A stretch of DNA of 64,000 nt from Nageia nagi. Its lineage: Eukaryota > Pinophyta. Below are positions 36,750 through 48,651 of the stretch, one piece after another. The DNA is taken from the NCBI GenBank assembly GCA_050084985.1, contig JBITNC010000001.1, forward strand, positions 53,072,001 to 53,136,000, given 5' to 3'. The first letter of the stretch is position 1. Each line of letters starts with the position of its first letter. Under the pieces are notes generated by a model, which did not search any database, was not told the origin of the DNA, and saw only the letters and a list, made by a program, of their open reading frames with translations. A program made the translations under genes and the position numbers.

Positions 36750-36850
36750 ATCCTCAAGGAACACCATTTGGTGCATTGGCAAGGCATCACATTTGTGAAA
36801 AGGAGGTCTCAAGTTCCAAACACCTCCATATACCTTAAAATAATTTTTTT
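36750..36850 (+). mobile_element. Possible SINE-like remnant
   Basis: TTTGGTGCATTGGCAAGGC followed about 30 bp later by GGTCTCAAGTTCCAAACACC resembles pol III box A and box B spacing, with a T/A-rich end. No target duplication was found, so this is tentative. Confidence 0.3.
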
Positions 36851-37057
36851 TGATATTTACTTAAATGTTTTAGGCATATGATCAAACTTAAAGGTATTTA
36901 AATATTTTTTGAGCCAATCTCATTCAATTAATACCTTGGAAGTCTATTATTTGAAGAAAATTGTTAAATTTGAAAAGGGAGCTCAATTTTTTGCACATTC
37001 CAACAAGAGTGATTCTTTTGCAAATCGGTGAAATTGAAGATTGAAACTTGAAAAATA

Positions 37058-38940
37058 AAGATGGCCTAGATAGCCTTGAAAATTTTTCTACCTGATTCAC
37101 AAGTGTTGAAGGGTAATAACTATGTTTCTTGGAAGATGAAGATTCAGACAATTTTGGAGTTCGAAGATGAGACATTGCAATTGGAAAAGAAACTTGTCCA
37201 ACAACAGTTGGTGATGACCAAAATAAGTTTGATCAAAGAAACAAGAAAGCTTGCATGATCATCCTTCTTGGTGTTTCAGATGATGTACAACCTTATGTTC
37301 AAGACTCCAAAGATGCTACTGCATGGAAGAAATTGCAGCAAGTGTTTGCCTTAAAGAATAAAAATCAAATTTTACATTTGCAAGGACAATTACACACCTT
37401 TAAATTGAAAAGTGGTGAACAAATTGAATCCTTTCTTCGTAGAGTTGCGGAACTCCATGCCTCCTTATTGGAATTAGGTGAAGAGGTGGAAGACACTTTT
37501 CTTGTACCCATTGTCCTAAGAGCACTCCTGGAGACATCCGTACCTTTGTGACAACATTGAACATCCTGAAGCAAACACCTGACTTTGAAGAGTTAGTAAA
37601 CACGTTGCAATAATAAGAAGTTTCTCATACAAATTCCCATGAAGAGGAACAAGCCATGGTATCCAATCAAAGAGGCAAGAAACCTTTCCAACAAAAAGGT
37701 AAAGGCAAATATTTATAGTGGTCCAATGATAAGAAGCAGAAGACTTGTACGATTTGTGGCAAGAAAGGGCACGAATTGCAAAATTGTTGGTACAATTCGT
37801 TTGCTCAAGGCTCTTCGAGCAATAAAAATAAAAAACAAAAAGGGCAAAACCCTCAGAATCAAGGTGAATGGAAACAAAGAAGACCACAACAAGGCAATGT
37901 TGTAAATGATGTTAATCATTTGATTGAAGATGTTGGCGATCTCGCTTTTGTTCATCAAGAGAACCCTTTAGTCTCATTCGCTTGGTATGTTGATTTCGGT
38001 GCTTCCAAGCATATGAATGGCCGAACGGATTGGTTTGCTTCCTTGGATGACAATGCAAATCTTGGTCAAGTTCGATTGGGCGATGACACATCCCATGATA
38101 TTGAAGGCAAGGGTGATGTTCACGTTTGTCTTGGAAAGAACAACTGTTAGATCAAAGAGGTCTTGTATGTGCCAGGGCTCACAAAGAACCTCTTGTCAAT
38201 TAGTCAGATGCTGGACAACAATTTGAAGGAGGAGTTTGATATTGTGAAAGGAGAAAAGTTTTGCTTCATTCGTGACAAGTCCAAAGGATGCCGAATAATA
38301 GAAAAAGCAAACGGAATTGGGATAATGTTTTTGCTTGATGTTGTAGCTTCCAACAATCAAGCACTAAATGCTCGTGTTGCGGATGTCACTATGCTTTGGC
38401 ACCATAGATTCGGACACATGAATCCAAACTACCTAATCACTTTGCAAAAGAAGCATATGGTATATGGTTTTCCATCTCTTACTTCTCTTACTAATGTTTG
38501 TTCTACTTGCATAGCAGGAAGTAGCACAAAATCCCATTCGGTGATAGCACACATCGTGCTAAAGGACTTTTTGCTATGATCCATACCGATCTTGTGGACC
38601 AATCCAGGCTAGTGTTTTGGCCACAGATACTTGTTGTTATTTGTTGATGACTACAAAAAAATATGGGTGTATTTCTTGAAGACAAAGGACCAAACATTTT
38701 CCTACTTCAAGGAATTCAAGGTACTTGTGGAGAAACAAACTTCTTGTCACATCCATGTTCTCTGCTCAGATCAAGGGGGAGAATACTTATCAAATGAGTT
38801 TTTTGCATTTTGGAAGCAGCAAGGAATTCGACACAGTTGACCACATCTTACACACCATAACAAAAAGGAGTTTGTGAAAGGTGAAATAGAACCATAGTTG
38901 AAATGGAAAGAAGCATGTGTAAAGATGCAAAAATGGATGG
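37058..38940 (+). pseudogene. 5' half of a copia polyprotein
   Basis: Gag starts around 37070 (IFLPDSQVLKGNNYVSWKMK, then GVSDDVQPYV and HLQGQLHTFKLKSGEQI). A good CCHC knuckle CTICGKKGHELQNC lies at about 37749-37790. Protease follows with YVDFGASKHM at about 37987 (DFG in place of DSG or DTG), then integrase with LWHHRFGHMN (38395), FVDDYKKIWVYFLKTKDQTF (38642) and DQGGEYLSNEF (38768). Several frameshifts and a TAG at 38148 break it. It stops at the integrase end, and RT and RNase H are absent because gypsy sequence begins at about 38945. Confidence 0.88.
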
Positions 38941-39208
38941 AATTTATTGAGGTGAAGTAGTGAATCAGATATGGATCCACGCCATTCTCAGAGAGGCTAT
39001 AGAGCCCAACGAGGTGATAGGGGAGGCCATGAAGGCCCACGTCAGCATGGTGAAGGTTAGGACGGGTCAGATAGGGAAATGAGGGTTTTAGGACCCCACA
39101 TCATGCCAGGGAAGCAACCCCACCCCCACGTCAGGATGAGAATGACTCTGGAGAGTCTTCAGAGGGAGATCAGATGGATGGGGAGCATTTGTTGAGGAGA
39201 TTAGAAGC

Positions 39209-40855
39209 ATGAGGGATAAGGATTCCATCCGAGGATCCAGGGAGCAATTTGTGCCACAACTCCGGAGATCCCGATCACAGCGAATGCCTCAGCAAGAGAG
39301 CCCCCTTCTCAAGCGCTACTTGGAGGCCAACGTTGGAGGAAGGCATGATCAGCCAATCATTCCTAGGCTGAACAAGCCCATGTTCGCATCGAAAGGAGGA
39401 GAGGACTCGAGAACAAGGGTGCCTGGTTTGTTGGAACTAAACAAGCATCACAGAGACTACAACATGTTGCATTCGGATGTGAGGCGAGACATCAATTTTA
39501 GCAGTTATTTGGAGCTGTTGGGGTTGAAGGGAGGATCACATGGCCAACGTCAATCAAGAAGCCAATGGGACGGAAAGAGAGATCTGCAGCATAAGATCAA
39601 CAAGATGCAAGTACCCATGTTTGATGGTAAGAGGATGATGGCAAGAGCTTGGGTGCATCAATTGCAAACATACTTTGTTTTGAACCCTAGCATGATGGAG
39701 GAAGAAGTCATGAACTTTGCGTCTTTACATTTGGAGGGAGATGTGTTGGAGTGGTGGCATCATGGCATGGTGAGTCAAGGCTATGCCCACATCACTACGT
39801 TTGAGGAGTTCACTAGGCGGTTGGTGAAGAGGTTCGATCGAAAAGAAGGAGAACGATTACTTCCGAGATCTGAACTCCTTGAGATAGATAGAGACTATGG
39901 ATGAGTTCGTGACAGAGTTTTAGAAACTGGCAGTGATGATCCACCTTATTCCTGAGGAGAGGTTGACGCAACTGTTGGATGGTCAAGGTCTCATATCCCA
40001 AGACCTTAGACGATGCCATAAGAGCTGGTATGACTTGGAGCCTACCGTGAAATCCCTTAGGGGAGGACTAGCCAACAAGGCACCACCAAGTCAGAGGAGG
40101 TGAGAAGGGCCTAGCAAGGCCAAAGCACCACCCATGCCTGGATGGATCAGTTGGATGCTACTGCTAGGAAGAATCTAAGACAAAAGGCAAGTGCTTCTTT
40201 TGCAAGAAGAAATGGGAGCCAAGACACCGTTGCGTTGGTAAAGAGCAAGTACACTATATCGAAGTGCTTTTAGAGGATAGTTCGGAGGAGTCGGAGCTGG
40301 ACCTGAATGAGGTAGTGGATGACTCACGATTGTTGCGTGAAAGAAGGCACACTGGGTAGTATGGTAGCTTCACTTCATGGGGTGAAGAAGTTTATGATGC
40401 TGAAGCTGATTGGATAAGCAAGTGGTCAGGATGTCATGGTGATGATAGATCCAGGGCATGACACAATTTCATTGACATCAACTTCGTAGAGAGGAAAGAC
40501 CTGAAGACCAAAGGTTTTGAGGGCTTTTGAGTTTTGAATGCTAATGGCAAGTTGACATTGGTGGATCGGATTGTGGAGAGATTGGGGATCAAACTACAGG
40601 GTTGTGTAGTAAGGGAGAACTTCTACTTGTATCCTCTCATGGGCACCCGCATGTCATTTTAGGGGTACAATGGTTGTTCGAGTTGGTGACATTCATACCA
40701 ACTAATATCAGGTTTGAGATGGATGGGGTGGAGTACACCCTACAAGGGCTGCAAGAGGAGGATGTGCAGAGGACCAACAATCGATTAGAGTCGATAGATT
40801 TGGGATTGGATGATATCTGGATGACCACGTTGGGATACAAGGAGACATGACCCCC
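39209..40855 (+). pseudogene. Gypsy gag-protease remnant
   Basis: The gag core reads MQVPMFDGKRMMARAW, then LEGDVLEWWHHGMVSQGY and FEEFTRRLVKRFDRKE, aligning with [16 protein letters not shown] and [14 protein letters not shown] of the intact copy. A zinc knuckle CFFCKKKWEPRHRC follows at about 40194-40235, then VHYIEVLLEDS. The protease region has the D of the catalytic triplet in MIDPGHD (about 40440), with DSG lost. Frameshifts occur after 39904 and between blocks. The later piece 40602-40850 still reads VILGVQWLFELVTF, parallel to the intact copy's [14 protein letters not shown]. Confidence 0.82.
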
Positions 40856-41470
40856 ACGTTGAGCTTGGACAGGGCTAGGAAAGCCACATGTGGTGGTCAG
40901 GAAAGTTGGAGCCCCATGGGAAGGAGGCTAGTTGGGACGATCACGTTAGGCACCCAAGGAGGTTGGGACCCTACATTGGACATTGTATCATCAGAGGCAA
41001 CTCGTTGGGTATCTGAGGAGGAAGGAATCCCATGTTGAGGCTTGGGAAAGCAGATGTGCCTGTGCGGATTGTTCGGTAGTTTTGGAACCCACATTGCAAA
41101 TTGAGAATCACTCATTGATGAGGTCAACAAAAATCCGAAGAGGGGCCTAGGCCCAACACATTTTGTGCTGACGATCATTTTTTGTAGGACATTGTAGGTA
41201 CAATTCCATGTAGGGATACACTCAGTTCCGTGGCTTAAGAGATTCATCCATGAACACATATTAAGGATAGTGGCTGTGGACATTTCTTAATTTCGCAGGA
41301 CATTGGACTATTCAACACTTAAGACTCACTTCAGCTAGAGGGACCTGATATCGAGGTGGTTTTCCAGAGAGGTAGGGTGCAACTGAAGATACCAAAGGAT
41401 TCTTGGAAGAAAACCCTCAGCTATCTCCTACCATTGCTTGAGGGCAAGCAATTCGAAAGGGGAGACTTTG

Positions 41471-41620
41471 TGACGTCCCATTTGGACCATTGACAAAATG
41501 TGTCATGGTCCTTTTGTAATCTAGTGTTTGTTTATGGTCATGTTGTACATGTGTAACTCATGTTGGATCAGCCCTCACTCAATATCAATATTCATTCACT
41601 AAAAAAACCCCATCTCCTAC
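41471..41620 (+). repeat. 3' LTR fragment of the deleted gypsy element
   Basis: It starts TGACGTCCC directly after the purine tract. The right limit is uncertain because sequence of another element begins before 41838. Confidence 0.5.
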
Positions 41621-41837
41621 AACATCCACCTCCTTAATAGATGCATCTTCTATTTCTTCATTATGTGGACCCCATCACTTAAACCACCATAATATTATAT
41701 TTCTCTTTATAAAAATAATATAATATCTCCACACCATATAAAACCATAAAATAACATAATAAATGTCCATGAGCCTCCCTAGGCTTGGACATCACACCCT
41801 CAACCTCCTAAAATAGCAAAAATAATAATAAAAATAT

Positions 41838-44596
41838 TTACAATAATGCACATGACCAAAAAGGGTCATTACTTCTTACTGCACTATTGACCATCTCGGA
41901 GTGATAACATACCGAATGTCTATCCTGTAACAAAACAACATCCATAACATAATTACTTGCATCAGTTTCTGTTTCAAATGATTGTTGAAGATTAGGCCAA
42001 GCAAGAATTGGGGCATTAGTGATTCTTCTTTTCAACAAATCAAAAGCATTTTGCTTTCTCCCTCCCCACTGAAATCCATGATTTTTCCCTGTAATAGCAT
42101 GGAGTGGAGAAGTAATAAAGGAAAAATTAGCAATAAACTTGCGAAGGTATTGCACTGCTCCAAGAAAACTTGTTTTTGTCACATTAGTGGGCCTAGGCCA
42201 TCACACAACATCTACCTTGACAGGATCTATCCTTATTGGCCTTCACCAACAATATGATTGAGATAGATTAAACTTTCCCTGACAAACTCGCACTTACACA
42301 TTTTCAAAAAGAGTTTAGCTTCTCTTAATGCTTCAAACACCTTACGAATATGAATCACATGATCATTCCAATCATTACAGTAAATGAGAATATCATCGAG
42401 ATACACAATAACAAAATCATCAAGAAAAAGTCTCAAAACTTCATTCATCACTCTCATGAAAGTAGCAGCTGCATTGCACAAACCAAACGGTAAAACCAAC
42501 CACTTAAACAATCCTTGTTTTGTTTTAAAAGCAATTTTCCAAACATCTTCATCTTTAACCGCACTTGATGATAACCTCTCCTTAAATCAAGTTTTGTAAA
42601 GATTTTAGCCTTTTGCACTGGGTCCATTAAATCATCAATGCATGGTAACGAATACCTATTCTTTACCATTATTTTTTTTAATGCCCTATAATCCGCACAC
42701 ATACGCCATGATCCATATTTCTTTGGGATTAACACAATTGGAGAACCACATGGTGATGTACTAGGCCTAATGAATCCTTGATCTAACAATTCCTTGACTT
42801 GTTTCTTAATTTCTTCACTTTCCATGATAGAATTTCTATATAAGCCAATATTAGGAAGAGCTACGTCTTGATGCAATTGAATCTCATGTTGAATATCTAT
42901 TTTAGGTGGAAGTTCTTTAGGTTATTGAAATAAATCCTCAAATTCAGAAATTACCTCTTTCACTGCTTCTTTGTAGCGAGGATCGCATTCATTAAGAGCT
43001 TTCACAATCTCCACTTCATTTTGAGACCTCACCATTGCAAGTACAAACTTTTGTCCTGCATTAATAAACCTCTTGGCTTGTCCTTTAGTGATCAAAGAAA
43101 TATTCTTTGCCTTGTTTCTATGAGCATTAACCATATATTCAATCCCATCCTTAATGAGTCTATATTTATTTTCCTTTTTATAAAAATAAAGCATCTCTAT
43201 CATATAGATAAGGATTTCCTAGCACAATCCCACAAATGTCCAAAGGAATAACATCAAGTAATACCTCATCTATGAAATCCCTATTGATTCTAAACATAAA
43301 TTTGCATTGACGAGTAACTTGTAATTTGTTCTTTCCATGAACCCGTCCCAATGGATATAGATGTGGATGTGGTTGATTAGTGAGTGGAAGTGTCTTAACA
43401 TACTCCTTTGCAATCAAGTTAGCTTGTGAAATAGGATTAATTAATGTATCAATTCTAGTTTTCTTAGCTTGTACCTTTATATGAAAAAACTCAATTCCTT
43501 TCTTTTCCTCATTAACATTAGATGATCCTTGCAAAGATACATGTGTCATTTTCTCATCTACATCAGACCCATCATCTACTTCTTTTGTAAGAGTGGCTGC
43601 TTGTTTCTTCTTTCCTTGCCATTTGGATTTAGGACATTGCTCAGGGTGTAGTTTCCAACACTTAGCCTCTAAATGTCCTTTCTTACAATGAGTACATTGA
43701 GCTTTAGACTGGAAATAGTTTTTCCCTTAGTTTTCCCCTTTCCTTTATTCTTTTCGGAATTATTATTAGAAGTATTTTTCTTATTCCCTTCTCTTGCAAA
43801 TTTAGCCTTCTTCTAAGTATGTGGCTTGTGTACAAACATTATCCAATTCAATTGGATCGAAAATCAACAATGTATGCTTCAAATAATTATGCAAACCACC
43901 TATATACTTAAGAAGAGTATCTTTGGTATTGAGAGGAATACCTATCATAGCAACTCTTTTCCAGAATTCGTAGTGTATCTGCACTCTTCTTCCCTTTGGG
44001 GAAACCTTGCCAGTTCAATAACTGTCTCTTGTCGATGGCCTAATGGATAAAATTGTTCTCATAGCAAATGTGTAAAATGATCCCAAATAGATATAGAATG
44101 CTTAATCTCTCATTTGCCAATTGAAGATGACCTTCCCACCAAATGAGTGCCGAACCACCCATCTTGATGGTTGCTTATTGAATTTTATCTTCATCATTAA
44201 CAATATGCTGAATTTACAATAAACTTCAATTTGTTTTATCCAATAATCCAACTTTTCGGCATTTACTTCACCATTAAACATAGGCAAATGAAATTTAACT
44301 TCTAATTTTAAAGGAGAACTTCTTACATGAATTTCTTGTCTCTGAATACTGAGATTATTATCTCCACTTGTTTCAGCTTTGTCTTTCTTAGCATGATGTT
44401 TTTGAAAAGATTGGAATTGTAGAGACATTTTTTGGAACATAGTTGTGAGATATGAAAGTTGCTTTTCAACATTGGATCTTCCTTCCCCAGTCATGGCTGC
44501 TAGCTCTCTTTGCTTTCTTAGCCAGATTCTAGAACCAATTTCTGGATCTCCTTCCACAATATCTCCTCCATTCTTGCTCTCTGATCTAGTAATCAT
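41838..44596 (-). pseudogene. Decayed gypsy gag-pol (to RNase H)
   Basis: Minus strand: gag starts MITRSESKNGGD at 44596 with IWLRKQRELAAM and FHLPMFNGEVNAEKLDYW; the later gag piece has YIGGLHNYLKHTL (43984-43802). A knuckle-like CTHCKKGHLEAKC follows at about 43700. The protease site is lost (LINPIS where DSGS is expected). RT reads IRPSTSPCGSPIVLIPKK, RMCADYRALKK, FTKLDLRRGYHQ (42876-42454) and FVIVYLDDILIY with catalytic YLDD intact (42420-42370). RNase H begins ETDASNYVMDVVLLQ (about 41970-41925). Frameshifts at several joints and the missing integrase make it inactive. Confidence 0.88.
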
Positions 44597-44668
44597 GTAA
44601 GAACAATTCCAAAATACTTAACAACAAACTAATAATAACAAAGATTAATTCCCAAGTAAATAACTTTT

Positions 44669-44674
44669 GCTCTG
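44669..44674 (-). promoter_or_regulatory. Primer binding site, first half
   Basis: GCTCTG, the left half of GCTCTGATACCA, which is the complement of the plant initiator tRNA-Met site. The other half, ATACCA, is at 45649-45654. Taking out the solo LTR and one copy of CTCTG makes the site whole. Confidence 0.85.
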
Positions 44675-45643
44675 TGTAATGTCCCAAAATATTTTAATTT
44701 ATGTTTTGTTGCGTTTCTGGGCTTCTAAGGGGTGGGTTAGTGTGTTTTGAGAAGTTTTATTGTTAGTATAAGTGTTTAGAGAGTTGGTTATGTATTTAGA
44801 ATAGTTTTGGGACAAAAAAATGTATTAATTAATGTCGTTGACCTGTAACACATTTTTAGTTTGATGGTTGAGATGATAAAGCAGTATTAAATGTCTCTAC
44901 TATTTGTAATTGCCATTTTGGCAAAAGTAACTGTTATGAGGTCAAAGTCCAAGGCATTATTTAATGCTTTTGTAACTACCATAGGAGAGGATTTGTAACT
45001 TTATGAGGTAGAGAGGTTTAAATTAGGACCTCCAAGGCTATATAAGAGGAAGAGTGGTCATTTGGTGAGGGCTGATTTTGGTAGAGAACTTGGAGAGCTT
45101 GCATGCTCTTGGGCCTTAGTATTTTGCTAAGGATTTTTTAGAGGGGTTCCCATTAGATCTGATCTAATGGAGGTTGGAGGAGAGATCTAAAGACTATTTA
45201 CCCATTTGAGGACATATCTATTCAAGGTCTGTATTTGTGCTTGCATGGTTGAAGATTCAGTGTTTTGGACACCTATTTGCACTCAGAAATAAAGGGATGT
45301 GAGTTAGGGCTTGGAACAATTGTTAGAAGAGAGCAGAATACAAAATTGAAGACACAATATCCTTATACAACTAGATCTGAAGCTGTCTGCATATAGCCAA
45401 GGTCCTGCAGTGATGTGTCAAATTTTGTAAGCAATATTTGTGTGTTCTCATGTTTAATGAGAGATCTGTTTAGCATACTTTGATTGTGCCTTTGCTTATA
45501 CAAGTTGTAGTGTTCGATTGTTGTGGAGTGTTGTGTGTGATTGCCATCTATATTCAACAAATATCAAGTATGAAAGACAAAAAAATCAGTCCTATTCCAA
45601 TTATTTCTTAAAGTGATTGTGTATTTGCATTTGGTCTATTTCA
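44675..45643 (+). mobile_element. Solo LTR inserted in a primer binding site (969 bp)
   Basis: It starts TGTAATGTCCCAAAAT and ends TCTATTTCA, matching the termini of the intact chromovirus LTR (TGTAATGTCCCAAAATT ... GATATTTCA). A 5-bp duplication CTCTG flanks it (44670-44674 and 45644-45648). The interior differs from the intact copy's LTR, so it is a sister family. The orientation follows the TGTAATGTCCC end. Confidence 0.9.
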
Positions 45644-45659
45644 CTCTGATACCAAAACA

Positions 45660-46060
45660 TGAACCGTAATTGGAAGGATTAAATTACTTTAACTCCTTCT
45701 CCAGATCATTTCACACTCAAATTAATTAAGTGCCTGAATACTTGAAGAATTAGAGGATTTAAGTGGAATCTATGTGCAAAACTAGAGAAGAAAACACACC
45801 ACATAGAGATAACAATTTACCCTGGTTCACCGGTGTGGGCTACATCCAACAACAAAAGCTCTCTTCAATCAATGGGTGTTGAACGATGTACTAAGGCCTC
45901 CACAACATTTCAGTACTCCTCACAATTACATAAAACCTCAGCTCTGAAATACTCAAAAATCTACTCTCCAAACTATCTACAATCCTCCCTCCTGAACACC
46001 TCCAACTTGCCTCTTTTTATAAGAAATATTTAGGCCAAGTTTAGAGTGTTTTAGAACTAG
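45660..46060 (-). repeat. 5' LTR of the split gypsy remnant (inner part)
   Basis: It starts TGAACCGTAATTGG five bases beyond the primer site. It includes CACCGGTGTGGGCTACATCC. The outer boundary is not resolved and may extend to about 46800. Confidence 0.55.
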
Positions 46061-47243
46061 AAGATTACAACAAAAATCTATTTTCAGATACCCATTAGGC
46101 TTATCCACCTTTGGTTCAAATTTGAGCTCAAATGGTTGAGCCAATTCCTAATTGGGCTTCAAAGCTCAAAATCACGATTTTAGAAATGCACAGGCTTGCA
46201 AATAAAACTCAGCTTAATAATAGACCAAAACACGAATCACATAAAACCAAATACCTTTAAACCATGCAATATATGCAACTTGTCAAAAATAGGGTGGATC
46301 CAACTAGAGGGTGCCACTTGGCGGTTAAACAAGAAGTGGTCAACTGCCTTTGACTAGCACTATAATGTGAATGGATTGTCGTTTCAGTGGGAATAGGCGT
46401 GGAGTTGGCTGCTTAACAATGGGCGGCTTGGTGGTCTTCACAATGGTGGGTGGTCAGAAGCAATATGACCAATGCCTTTTACAAACAAGTCGGCCTCCAC
46501 ATGGTCCCCCTTGTTTTCTCCCCCATCGACCTCTACATCAGAGGACTTGGTGGCTACTTGGTGCGGCTCCAAATGAGCAGGGTCTCCTTTGTTTTCCTCA
46601 TGTTGTCAAACAGTCAAATGACTCGCTAGCGCCTGGTTCTTCGACTTCGCCGTTCATGGGCTTGTTCCCTCTTTCCTACGTGGCAAGTCCATCCCACATG
46701 CAAGCGGTCTAGACCCGCCTTTCGCCTCCATGTCGGCAGCATCTCCACTTGACATGAGTGATGGGTGGCCTCCACGCTATCACAAGGTGGACCCCCTTAG
46801 CAATACCGCCCATTTGGGCTTACTGCATTTTAGTTTTAAATATTTGATTTATACATTTTTTTGATTTATTTTGTATTTTAATTAAAAATACTAAAACTTT
46901 GAAACCAAATATCTCACACATATGGAGATGAATTCTCGATCCGAAAAAAGTGTCGCGGAGCTGGAGATGAACAGAACATCACAAATCCAAGTATACTGTA
47001 TAACGAGAGGATCCAAATTTTGGATAGGAACCAACTAGAAGCAAAACATTTGGTAGAAGGTTTTTTCTAAAATGAAGGTTTTTTCTAAAATCGGAATTGA
47101 TGTTGCTGTATAATGCTGCTCCAGCCACTTCTCAAATCAGTTTACCAGTAGAAAATAGATTGTTTTCAGCTAAAATGCAATCCTTGATAAGATTGCTCAT
47201 AAGAAACCAGAAAGATTTACGTCCTCCCTAAATCGATAGATGC
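46061..47243. other. Unassigned, includes a GC-richer block
   Basis: 46320-46800 is distinctly GC-richer than its surroundings and contains an open frame (46371-46712) rich in Gly, Pro and Ser with no known domain. It may be the rest of the LTR beginning at 45660. 46800-47243 shows no feature. Confidence 0.35.
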
Positions 47244-47625
47244 TAGGTCTTAAAAATTGGATATAAGCATAAAATGAATCTCTCAAAGGTTGGCAGGCCT
47301 CTATTTATTCATTGACATGCTCCAAACACTAGACACCTAGCTCAACTGTCAATAGAAATGAATAGACATTATTTTTACTTGATATGACACTAATATCACT
47401 TAGAACATGTCAAATTTAATGTTAATAATCAAGTAATAGGTCTTAAAAAGTGATATAAGCATAAAGTGAATCTCTCAAAGGTTGGCCGGCCTCTATTTAT
47501 TCATTGACATGCTCCAAACACCATGCACCTAGCTCAATTGTCATAGAAATGAATAGACATTATTTTTACTTGATATACACTAATATCACCTAGAACATGT
47601 CAAATTTAATGTTAATAATCAAGTA
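47244..47625. repeat. Tandem duplication, unit 193 bp
   Basis: Copies start TAGGTCTTAAAAATTGG (47244) and TAGGTCTTAAAAAGTG (47437) and both run to AATAATCAAGTA, with few differences. It is non-coding and inside intron 2. Confidence 0.9.
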
Positions 47626-48563
47626 CCACATAAAATGGCACTAGTGTAATAAGTTATAACATTAATTTGCCTAAGTGACCAATATAACTTGACCTGTCAT
47701 CAGTAAATCAGTCATAGCTACAGAACCACTCGCGAGAAAGACCTGAGATAAAATATTATGAACAACTGACTCACACCTGAATCCAATGACAGATTGCATG
47801 ACATGGTCTTGTTCCTAGAAGACCTCAAAAAGTCTCTTAAGAAATAGGAACAAGTACACTTATAATGAACATGTACACTTGAAAATCTTCAAGGCTATGA
47901 ACCATGCTAACAATAAAAAGTTCTCTTTAGGGTAAATCCCCTGTGAGAATAGTAATGGCGAGGGTTACACCTTCAACTGACCTCTCAAAATATAGGAAAT
48001 GGTACAAAACTCATAAATACACCAGGGTCAAATAAATGAAACCAATCCTCACCATTATATACTTCTCTAGCAAGATATATTGGATTTGTGCCTATTTTCA
48101 TAACAATGTTATGTTGTGAGATATTTGTTTTGCACCTTAAAAATGTATTATAGAAGGATTCAAACTTACGTTAATATTCAAATCATCTATTATGTTATTT
48201 TACATTTTCTGTTATATATATTATTGAGTGCATCATCATTTTATATTCACCTTGATTCAGATTATATTGTTGGTTAATTTGAAGACAAAGTACTAAAGAC
48301 CAACTGCATCTACCAGTCTTCTTTTATGTGTGAATACGATGCTCCATTTTCAGGTTCCTTATTACCATTTAGATCTAACATTGTAGGGAAACAGCTATGG
48401 TAAGAATTCAAATTTTGTGTGTTATTTGCAAGTGTGTGTTTTAAACAAAATGATATTTATTGCCCTCATAGTTGTTGGTTACTGCCATTTGCTATTCTTT
48501 ATTCAAGGTTGATAATTTGTCACATTTTACTTGAAATTATACATAATTGCGTCTTTCTTGCAG
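47626..48563. other. Intron 2 tail
   Basis: No transposon or gene is recognised. A cryptic exon-like segment at 48354-48399 is bounded by TTTTCAG and GTAAGA but has a stop in the frame needed to join exon 2. Confidence 0.4.
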
Positions 48564-48651
48564 GCAAAAAGAGATTTATTTGACTTGTCCAACAATACAA
48601 TTCCAATAATATGCATCCGTTCTGGAGGACCACCTCTTCCAGATTCAGTAG
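48564..48651 (+). CDS. Exon 3 of TMEM8/PGAP6-like gene
   Basis: An 88-nt exon between TTTCTTGCAG and GTAAAT. It enters in phase 0 after exon 2 and leaves in phase 1. It reads AKRDLFDLSNNTIP, then IICIRSGGPPLPDSV. The block I-C-x-R-x-G-x-P-P-L-P-D is the strongest family match: I recall it as conserved in plant DUF3522/TMEM8-like proteins. N90-N-T is a sequon and C97 a likely disulfide partner. Confidence 0.85.

Larger units (their letters stand above)
38945..41620 (+). mobile_element. Internally deleted chromovirus-type gypsy element
   Basis: The gag part (39209-39904) is followed by a zinc knuckle, a damaged protease region, then directly by the last residues of pol and the purine-rich tract GGGGAGACTTTG (41460-41471) and an LTR start TGACGTCCC. 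RT and integrase are missing. The gag is clearly related to that of the intact element at 51336. No left LTR or target duplication was found. Confidence 0.75.
41838..45654 (-). mobile_element. Gypsy remnant with split primer binding site
   Basis: A minus-strand gypsy element whose 5' end is preserved: LTR from 45660, primer site, gag and pol, cut off within RNase H at about 41838. A solo LTR (44675-45643) sits exactly in the primer site. The family is the one deleted at 15811-18987. Confidence 0.85.
31293..48563 (+). other. Intron 2 (17271 bp)
   Basis: Donor CT|GTGAGTAC and acceptor TTTCTTGCAG|GC, phase 0. It holds the hAT, solo LTR, LINE, copia and gypsy remnants listed below. The stretches 31293-32179 and 32996-33708 contain only AT-rich sequence without recognised features. 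Confidence 0.72.

Noticed and set aside
46371-46712. 113-codon frame in a GC-rich block as a host gene
   Set aside because: No domain, no splice context, and it probably belongs to LTR sequence. GC-rich DNA lengthens chance frames.
48354-48399. Exon-like segment between TTTTCAG and GTAAGA
   Set aside because: Exon 2 ends in phase 0, and in that frame the segment hits TAG after ten codons. Skipping it joins exons 2 and 3 perfectly.
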